64,000 bases of DNA, taken from positions 4,046,036 through 4,110,035 of the forward strand of contig CP060501.1 of assembly GCA_024760545.1 (NCBI GenBank). Direction: 5' to 3'. This DNA comes from Nitrospira sp. (GTDB lineage Bacteria; Nitrospirota; Nitrospiria; Nitrospirales; Nitrospiraceae). Below the pieces are notes generated by a model that worked only from the letters and a program-made list of their open reading frames with translations, had not been told where the DNA came from and searched no databases. The translations under genes and the position numbers were made by a program. Below are positions 58,679 through 64,000 of the stretch, in pieces. Each line of letters opens with the position of its first letter. Positions within the stretch are counted from its first letter, which is position 1.

Positions 58679-59238
58679 CCCGGCCCGCTCAGTCCCGGTT
58701 CGGCAATCGGCTTTGTGTCGGTCTCTGGCTTGCCTGCGCAGTAATGGTCCTGATGGGGTCGCGTTGCGACGTCTCAGCTGCGTCGGTGGACGTCTGGTAT
58801 TCCCCCGAGGATAAACCGCTCGAACGCGTCGTGAAGATTTATGATCGTGCCAAGCGGTACATCTTCGTGGCCGCGTACGGTTTGACATCGCCTCTCTCGG
58901 TGAAGGCGCTGGTCGAAGCCAAAAAACGCGGTGTTGATGTGCGTATCCTCTCGGATCGCGATCGGCTTCAGGATATGAAGCAGCAGACGGCTCTTTCAAC
59001 GTTGCGGGAAGCCGGCATTCCGATCAAAATCAATCGACATGACGGTCTTATGCATTTGAAACAGGTCGTCGTCGATGACGAGGTCAATACCAACGGATCC
59101 ATGAATCAGACCACCAGTGGAAACCGTTACAATGATGAGCGGGTGGATATTATTCGAGACCATGCGATTACCGTCAAAGCCCGTGAAAAGTTTCTCTCGC
59201 TCTGGACAGACCAGGAGCGATTCACAGAGTGGAAATAG
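58675..59238 (+). CDS. secreted phospholipase D-like endonuclease (Nuc type)
   Basis: 187 aa from the ATG at 58675. Signal peptide (GLWLACAVMVLMGSRCDVSAA). One HKD motif, MHLKQVVVDDEVNTNGSMN, has H-x-K-x4-D-x6-G-S-x-N. The single motif, small size and signal peptide match Nuc/EndA-like periplasmic nucleases that dimerise to make one active site. Substrate (DNA or lipid) is not certain. Confidence 0.85.
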   Translation: MTRPAQSRFGNRLCVGLWLACAVMVLMGSRCDVSAASVDVWYSPEDKPLERVVKIYDRAKRYIFVAAYGLTSPLSVKALVEAKKRGVDVRILSDRDRLQDMKQQTALSTLREAGIPIKINRHDGLMHLKQVVVDDEVNTNGSMNQTTSGNRYNDERVDIIRDHAITVKAREKFLSLWTDQERFTEWK

Positions 59239-59330
59239 CGAGAGAGTCACAGTCTTGAGACTTTGGAAAGAAGGCGCAATCTTGGTTGCCGCTCGGATGC
59301 ATAGTCGAGTGGGTATAGATATGAGGAGCA

Positions 59331-60602
59331 ATGGTTGAGGAAACGGATATTGCGGTGGTTGGAGCAGGTGGGGGTGGGGCAGTGCTTGCCCTGGCACTAG
59401 CCCAGAAGGGAATCAAAACGATTGTTTTCGAACAAGCGCCTGGACCTCCACAGGGCTTGCGAGGGGAAATCTTGCAACCGAACGGACAGCAAGTTCTCGA
59501 TCGCTTGGGATTGCTGGGCCGATTGCCGGTGGAGTCCACGCGCATCGTGCATAAGTTTCATTTCTGCCGCGTCGGCGGCGAGCGGCTGTGCACCGTGGAC
59601 TATGGGGATCTTCCACCACCCTACAATCGGGCCGTGGTGACATTGCCCAATGTGGCTCACCATTCGATTCTGAACGCGATCGAGAGCGAATCCTCCGTCT
59701 CGCTACGGTACCGCACGACCTTTATGGAGTTGCTTCGTGAGAATGGCCGGGTTGTCGGGCTGACGGCCCAGCAGGGAGACGACCACGTAACCGTGAAAGC
59801 GAAGGTGGTGGTAGGTGCCGATGGGGCGTTCTCAAAAGTTCGCGAAGCCTTGCAGATCCCAGCCGATCTCCATCTCTACCCGCAAGGGTACCTGATTGCC
59901 ATGTTGGAAGCCGCGGTTCCTCTGAATGAAGCCAAGTATTTCGTCGGCAAGCGGACGATCCTCGGCATGTTTCCCGCCGCGGGGAACAAAGTCTATGCGT
60001 TCTATATGATCAACGCAGGGTCATACGACCGTTTGAAGGAGGGAGGCATTCCAGCCCTACAAGAGGCCTGGATCGGGATCGATCCGTCCAGCGAGGCAAT
60101 ATTTCGGACATTAGCCGATTGGAAGCAAACTGCCTTTATGCCGACCGGGCGTGTCCGCACTCCGACATGGGTGGCCGACGGGGCGGTGCTGATCGGGGAT
60201 GCAGCGCATGCCATGAATCCGCATGCCTCGCAAGGACGCATGCAGGCTATGGTGGATGCGATGACACTGGCAGACCTCTTACCTGAGTGTCTGGCAAAGA
60301 ACGATTATTCCGCCGGGACGCTGAAGGCGTACGAACACGCGCGTCGGCCTCACGTCACGATGCTGCAGAAGTTGGCCGACGAACAAGTGTTATTTTGGAA
60401 CACGGCGAATCCGGCCATCGCGTTTCTCCGCGATCGGGTCTTTCGCACGCTCGATCACAACGCGCGCCTGCGCTATCGTGTCCTGTGCACCACGGCGGGA
60501 CTCCGCAAGACCCCTCCATTTAGTCCTCTTGATCGGATCATGGCGGCTGGATTCCTGCCGGATCCGTCAGCTCGCCACATCGCAGCGGGAGGCATGCAGT
60601 AG
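59331..60602 (+). CDS. FAD-dependent monooxygenase (UbiH/PHBH family)
   Basis: 423 aa. Dinucleotide loop VVGAGGGGAVLALALAQKG (GxGxxG variant), DG motif VGADGAFSKVR and GD motif GDAAHAMNPHASQGRM are present. These are the signatures of class A flavin monooxygenases and reductases for ubiquinone biosynthesis, geranylgeranyl or polyketide substrates. The substrate is unknown. The ATG is at 59331. It is 5 bp before the next gene and likely cotranscribed. Confidence 0.88.
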   Translation: MVEETDIAVVGAGGGGAVLALALAQKGIKTIVFEQAPGPPQGLRGEILQPNGQQVLDRLGLLGRLPVESTRIVHKFHFCRVGGERLCTVDYGDLPPPYNRAVVTLPNVAHHSILNAIESESSVSLRYRTTFMELLRENGRVVGLTAQQGDDHVTVKAKVVVGADGAFSKVREALQIPADLHLYPQGYLIAMLEAAVPLNEAKYFVGKRTILGMFPAAGNKVYAFYMINAGSYDRLKEGGIPALQEAWIGIDPSSEAIFRTLADWKQTAFMPTGRVRTPTWVADGAVLIGDAAHAMNPHASQGRMQAMVDAMTLADLLPECLAKNDYSAGTLKAYEHARRPHVTMLQKLADEQVLFWNTANPAIAFLRDRVFRTLDHNARLRYRVLCTTAGLRKTPPFSPLDRIMAAGFLPDPSARHIAAGGMQ

Positions 60603-60606
60603 GATC

Positions 60607-61362
60607 ATGTCCCCGATAGACTGGACTATAGACGGCTTGCCCGATGAGACTCAAAAATTATTAAAGTCTTACATAAATGATGTCACAAAAGCATATGGAA
60701 ATGAAGTAGAAGGGATCATCTTATATGGTAGCGCGGTGCGAGGAGAATTCCTGCCGGGGCGTTCCAACCTCAATGTGCTGTTGGTGATGTCGTCTTACGA
60801 TCTTGCTGTCTTGAAAAAATATAACGCCATTCACAAACGCTGGAGCAAAGAGCAAGTGGTTGTTCCGTTGTTTCTGACGGCAGACGACCTCCAATCCGGT
60901 TCATCCGCATTCCCTCTCGAATATCAAGATATTCTCGAATGCCATCGGCTGATCTGGGGGCAAGATCCTTTCGTCGGCCTCAAAATTGACCCTCGGTATT
61001 TGGCTGCTCAAGTCATACAGGCGTTACGAGGCAATCTCCTCCGTCTCCGCCAGCGGCTCGTCGAAGGACAAAGTTCAGAAGAAGCCATTATCATTCTCTT
61101 GCCGCTGTCCGTTACGGCACTCCTTCCGGCACTGCGGGGTCTGCAACGATTGCTGGGGCGTCCGGTTCTTGCCCACGGAGAGCCTCTCCTGAAGGACCTC
61201 GAGTCCTACTTGAAGATCGATCTTGCGGGGCTTCATGACGCGCTATCACTCAAGCGTGGGCACATTTCTCCAGGCCAGAAGGAGATTCCAAGACTCATGG
61301 ACCGATACCTCGACACTCTGACTCGACTCGTACACTCCACAGAAGAGTGTATCAAGCGATGA
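60607..61362 (+). CDS. nucleotidyltransferase-fold protein with altered active site
   Basis: 251 aa from the ATG at 60607. The N-terminal part has the pol-beta NTase frame ILYGSAVRGEFLPGRSNLNVLLV; here the usual S-D-x-D metal residues are replaced by S-N-L-N. Helical domain follows (RYLAAQVIQALRGNLLRLRQ). This suggests a non-catalytic member, such as a substrate-binding or regulatory protein. Its stop overlaps the TPM gene start. Confidence 0.75.
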   Translation: MSPIDWTIDGLPDETQKLLKSYINDVTKAYGNEVEGIILYGSAVRGEFLPGRSNLNVLLVMSSYDLAVLKKYNAIHKRWSKEQVVVPLFLTADDLQSGSSAFPLEYQDILECHRLIWGQDPFVGLKIDPRYLAAQVIQALRGNLLRLRQRLVEGQSSEEAIIILLPLSVTALLPALRGLQRLLGRPVLAHGEPLLKDLESYLKIDLAGLHDALSLKRGHISPGQKEIPRLMDRYLDTLTRLVHSTEECIKR

Positions 61363-62111
61363 TGCTTCGATCCGGCCGACGACTTGCCAGTGTGACTGTG
61401 CTGAGTTCGATCGTCGTGCTGTGGGCGGCAGCCGCTCACGCGTCATTGTACGATCGGCCCAAAGAGCGTGTGCCTCTTCCCAGTCCCATCGGATATGTCA
61501 GCGATCATGCGCAAGTGGTGGAGGCAGAATGGAAGGAACGCATTAGGTCCGTCTGCATAGACCTTGAAAAGAAAAGCGGCGTGGAAATGGTCATCGTGAC
61601 GGTGCCCACGATTAAACCGTATCCATCGGCCAAGGAATACGCGGACGCGCTGTATGAAAAATGGCAAATCGGCTCCACGCAGCAGGAACATGGGGTGATG
61701 GTGCTGGTCGCCGTGCAGGAACGACAGGCGGCGATGGCCTTAGGGCGAAAAATGTTTCCGGTGATCACACCAACTGTCAGGAGTGAGGTCAGCCGAATCT
61801 ATCTTCAACCTGCGATTGAGCGCGGGCATTTTGGTGAAGGTCTGTACCGATCAGCTGTTGCGCTGGCCACACCTGCGCAAGAGGTGAGGTTCGATGCCCC
61901 AACAAGGACTCGGTTTCGAGGCCTTGGGGTTTGGATTACGCTCGGCACCACCATTGCGATCATTTCATTTTTCTGGTGGATCAGCCGGCCGGATCTGCGG
62001 CACCCCTACAGGCGCATTCAAAATGGTGAATATTGGGGAACGGGTCAAGGCGGATTCGGAGGGAACTGGGGCGGCTTTGGCGGCGGCACGAGTGGGGAGG
62101 GGTGGAGATAG
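61359..62111 (+). CDS. TPM-domain membrane protein
   Basis: 250 aa from the ATG at 61359. Signal peptide (SVTVLSSIVVLWAAAAHAS), then a TPM domain (GYVSDHAQVVEAEWKERIRS; KSGVEMVIVTVPTIKPYPSA; IGSTQQEHGVMVLVAVQERQ), one membrane helix (WITLGTTIAIISFFWWI) and a glycine-rich tail (GTGQGGFGGNWGGFGGGTSG). YgcG-like members work at photosystem or respiratory assembly; their exact activity is disputed. Coupled to the 60607 gene. Confidence 0.82.
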   Translation: MMLRSGRRLASVTVLSSIVVLWAAAAHASLYDRPKERVPLPSPIGYVSDHAQVVEAEWKERIRSVCIDLEKKSGVEMVIVTVPTIKPYPSAKEYADALYEKWQIGSTQQEHGVMVLVAVQERQAAMALGRKMFPVITPTVRSEVSRIYLQPAIERGHFGEGLYRSAVALATPAQEVRFDAPTRTRFRGLGVWITLGTTIAIISFFWWISRPDLRHPYRRIQNGEYWGTGQGGFGGNWGGFGGGTSGEGWR

Positions 62112-62211
62112 CGGAGAGAAGCGAAACTGACCCACGGATTTGGTGCGACTCATCTGTGCAGTGTCCCATACTGCCGGTTCTCAATTTTCTAACCATAGTG
62201 GAGATTCAGCA

Positions 62212-62985
62212 ATGAACAGTACCTGTATCTGGAGCCGGTTCCAGTCGACGCTGAGCGTCGTTGCAATCCTATCTCTATTCATATCAGGCTGTGCAACCAC
62301 GGCCCATGAAAGTAAGACCGCTTCAACTCCCTCTCAAGACATCACCGATGCCGCGATCGAACGCTACATTCGCACCCACCCGGAAGTGATCGTCCAATCG
62401 CTGCAAGCCATGGAAGCCAAGCGGCAGGCTGAACTGCAAGAGCGTCAAAAAACAGCTGTCGCGGCGAAACAAAAGGAGCTGCTGCACGATCCGACATCAC
62501 CGGTCAGTGGAAATGCGAAAGGCGAGATTACCGTGGTGGAGTTTTACGACTACCGCTGCGGCTACTGCAAGAAAGCGGCTTCGGCTGTTACGGAACTTCA
62601 GAAGGAAGATCGCCGTGTGCGGGTGGTTTATAAGGACTTCCCAATATTGGGCGAGCCGTCGGAGCTTGCGGCCAAGGCCGCGCTCGCGTCTCAGGCGCAA
62701 GGCAAGCACCAGGCATTCCATGAAGCGTTGCTTGCGTCTCATGCCGATATGACCAAGGAAGCGATCTTGAAGATTGCCATTCGCGTTGGCCTCGACGCCA
62801 AACGTCTGGAGGCTGACATGGCCGACCCAAAGTGGCAGGCTGTCATCGAGAAGAATCGAGCGCTCGCTAACGAGCTCGGCATCTCGGGCACCCCCGGCTT
62901 CATCGTGGGAACCGAACTGGTGCCTGGAGCACTGGATTTGAATGGACTGAAAGAATTAATTGCTCGGGCGGGATATGGAAAATGA
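62212..62985 (+). CDS. DsbA-family lipoprotein thiol oxidoreductase
   Basis: 257 aa from the ATG at 62212. Lipoprotein signal with lipobox ISGC (Cys27). A disulfide-exchange motif Cys116-Gly-Tyr-Cys119 lies in FYDYRCGYCKKA, followed by the thioredoxin-like helical insert and the cis-Pro loop GISGTPGFIVG. The Com1/ScsC-like variant lies in the periplasm as an oxidase or isomerase. The predicted N-terminal helical oligomerisation segment (DAAIERYIRTHPEVIVQSLQ) matches ScsC/Com1 group. Confidence 0.88.
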   Translation: MNSTCIWSRFQSTLSVVAILSLFISGCATTAHESKTASTPSQDITDAAIERYIRTHPEVIVQSLQAMEAKRQAELQERQKTAVAAKQKELLHDPTSPVSGNAKGEITVVEFYDYRCGYCKKAASAVTELQKEDRRVRVVYKDFPILGEPSELAAKAALASQAQGKHQAFHEALLASHADMTKEAILKIAIRVGLDAKRLEADMADPKWQAVIEKNRALANELGISGTPGFIVGTELVPGALDLNGLKELIARAGYGK

Positions 62986-63202
62986 CGAATGCGGAAATCA
63001 AAGCCGGCCAAACGAAACCAATATGGACTGGCAGTCACCTCGCGGCGCTTGACGACGGCCGCGAACCGGCCGAGAATGTGCGCGCGCGTGGGCGTGTATA
63101 GTCTCTTGCCGAGACCAACAGGATCCTAGAAAGTGAGCCTCCGGCTTACAACGAGAGACGAGGGTAACTTGAGGGACGGAAATATCAACCGGGGAGTCCT
63201 CA

Positions 63203-64000
63203 ATGATCGACATCGTTCGCTGTCGGCATGGGATGCTGGTTGGCGCGGCGTGGTTGTGCTGCACCACATTTCTGTGCAGCCTCTCGATGGCCTTCGCGGA
63301 AGAACCGGCACCGCCGGCCACTGCTGACACGAGCCATGAAGAGATAGGTCAGACGGCAGAAGGTGTCGACAATCAGGGACGAGGGGGCCTGCCGGGGCTT
63401 GTTGAACCCAACGCCACCGTACATGTGACCGCGCCGACAGCGAGTCTCGCCACTGTCCGAAACGCGATCCAGGTGACGTCGAAGAGCGTCTCCGTGAACC
63501 TCCGCATCGCCCCGAACCTTCCGGTGACGGTCCCCGTCGAGATCAGCGTCGCATATATCTCTCCTGCCCAAACCCAGCGCCAGACGAAGACCTATAATCC
63601 CGCCACCGGTCTGACCCTTCTGTATCATGAGGCCGAAGGGGACGGTAAGCCTCGATCTATGCATCTCGATATCACGGTGCGCGAGCTGGTTCCGAATGGG
63701 CAATCTTTCTCATCCGGTAAAGATCTCACGATCATCCCGCTCTACGACGTCTCGCTCAGTCAGTTGAGGTTCGCTATGCTTTCCGCTTGTGATCTCCATG
63801 GGAAAAATGACATCACCTTGCGCTGGGACTCGCCTGACGGACGGAGGAGAGAGGCCAAATTTGTCGTCGCCAAACACGGGGAAAAGGTGATCAGGCAGTT
63901 CTCGTGGGGCCACCGGGGAGTCAGCGCGCAGTCGACTCTCGTTGAGCCAAGCATGCAATTTGTTGAGCGTGATCCCATCCCTGATTTGGGCTTCAACCCG
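63203..64000 (+). CDS. secreted protein of unknown function, truncated by the window edge
   Basis: The frame opens at the ATG at 63203 (GGGGAG upstream) and stays open to the last base, so the gene continues beyond 64000. 266 codons are visible. A signal peptide (GMLVGAAWLCCTTFLCSLSM then AFA) precedes beta-rich sequence: VSVNLRIAPNLPVTVPVEIS, MHLDITVRELVPNGQSFSSG and LRFAMLSACDLHGKNDITLR. Probably periplasmic or surface-located; no family recognised. Confidence 0.7.
   Translation, partial: MIDIVRCRHGMLVGAAWLCCTTFLCSLSMAFAEEPAPPATADTSHEEIGQTAEGVDNQGRGGLPGLVEPNATVHVTAPTASLATVRNAIQVTSKSVSVNLRIAPNLPVTVPVEISVAYISPAQTQRQTKTYNPATGLTLLYHEAEGDGKPRSMHLDITVRELVPNGQSFSSGKDLTIIPLYDVSLSQLRFAMLSACDLHGKNDITLRWDSPDGRRREAKFVVAKHGEKVIRQFSWGHRGVSAQSTLVEPSMQFVERDPIPDLGFNP

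Noticed and set aside
1-64000. CRISPR arrays, rRNA genes, complete insertion sequences
   Set aside because: No evenly spaced repeats with unique spacers, no rRNA-like sequence and no intact transposase were seen; the only evenly spaced repeat (4262-4336) is too short and its spacers are related.

Overview
The window looks like the chromosome of a nitrite-oxidising bacterium of the genus Nitrospira. The strongest evidence is a Tat-exported, molybdopterin-type nitrite oxidoreductase alpha subunit (NxrA, 1145 aa) followed by an iron-sulfur beta subunit without signal peptide (NxrB, 429 aa). Moderately high GC, many small two-gene operons, two heavy-metal RND pumps and abundant tiny unknown proteins fit this. 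No search was run; assignments rest on motifs, gene order and family knowledge.

Layout. 1-2.3 kb holds the end of a TolB/WD40-like gene and a WD40 lipoprotein gene joined out of frame to the tail of an RTX repeat protein. 2.3-4.2 kb has an XRE regulator, a coiled-coil protein and a TrmH-type rRNA/tRNA methyltransferase. 4.3-10 kb is a CusCBA-like efflux operon preceded by an exact 22-bp-period repeat array. 10-25.6 kb is accessory DNA: very small membrane proteins, tiny zinc-ribbon proteins, a second small-domain family, an arsenic operon (arsR, cysteine-tailed glyoxalase-fold protein, arsC), a metallothionein operon, and a 3.8-kb integrated element bounded by a 49-bp repeat of the tRNA-Phe 3' end with an integrase remnant. 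25.6-31.4 kb has tRNA-Phe, a small membrane protein plus outer-membrane barrel pair, and an operon of glgC with a Ski2-like helicase whose two lobes are separate genes in swapped order.

31.5-45 kb carries a second RND efflux operon (CzcA-like), a HEAT-repeat protein, peptide deformylase, an MsbA-like ABC exporter and a sensor kinase/sigma-54 activator pair ending 0.5 kb before nxrA. That gap has a near-consensus sigma-54 promoter and upstream dyads, so the pair is a good candidate for nxr control. After nxrAB come tiny ORFs and an ECF sigma/anti-sigma/CpxP-like operon (50.7-52.2 kb).

52.9-58.1 kb, all on the minus strand, is a sulfur-carrier pathway: two MoaD/ThiS-like carriers, two E1-like activating enzymes, a JAMM peptidase, a NIL-domain protein, cysteine synthase and a threonine synthase. 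It resembles the CysO/CysM/Mec route of protein-thiocarboxylate cysteine synthesis, doubled. 58.3-64 kb holds a PLD-type nuclease, an FAD monooxygenase, a nucleotidyltransferase-fold protein lacking its usual acidic pair, a TPM-domain protein, a DsbA-like lipoprotein and a secreted protein that runs off the window.

Several short genes were identified directly by reading the sequence, including the metallothionein, two zinc-ribbon proteins, several peptides of 25-33 aa and the truncated gene at the right edge.
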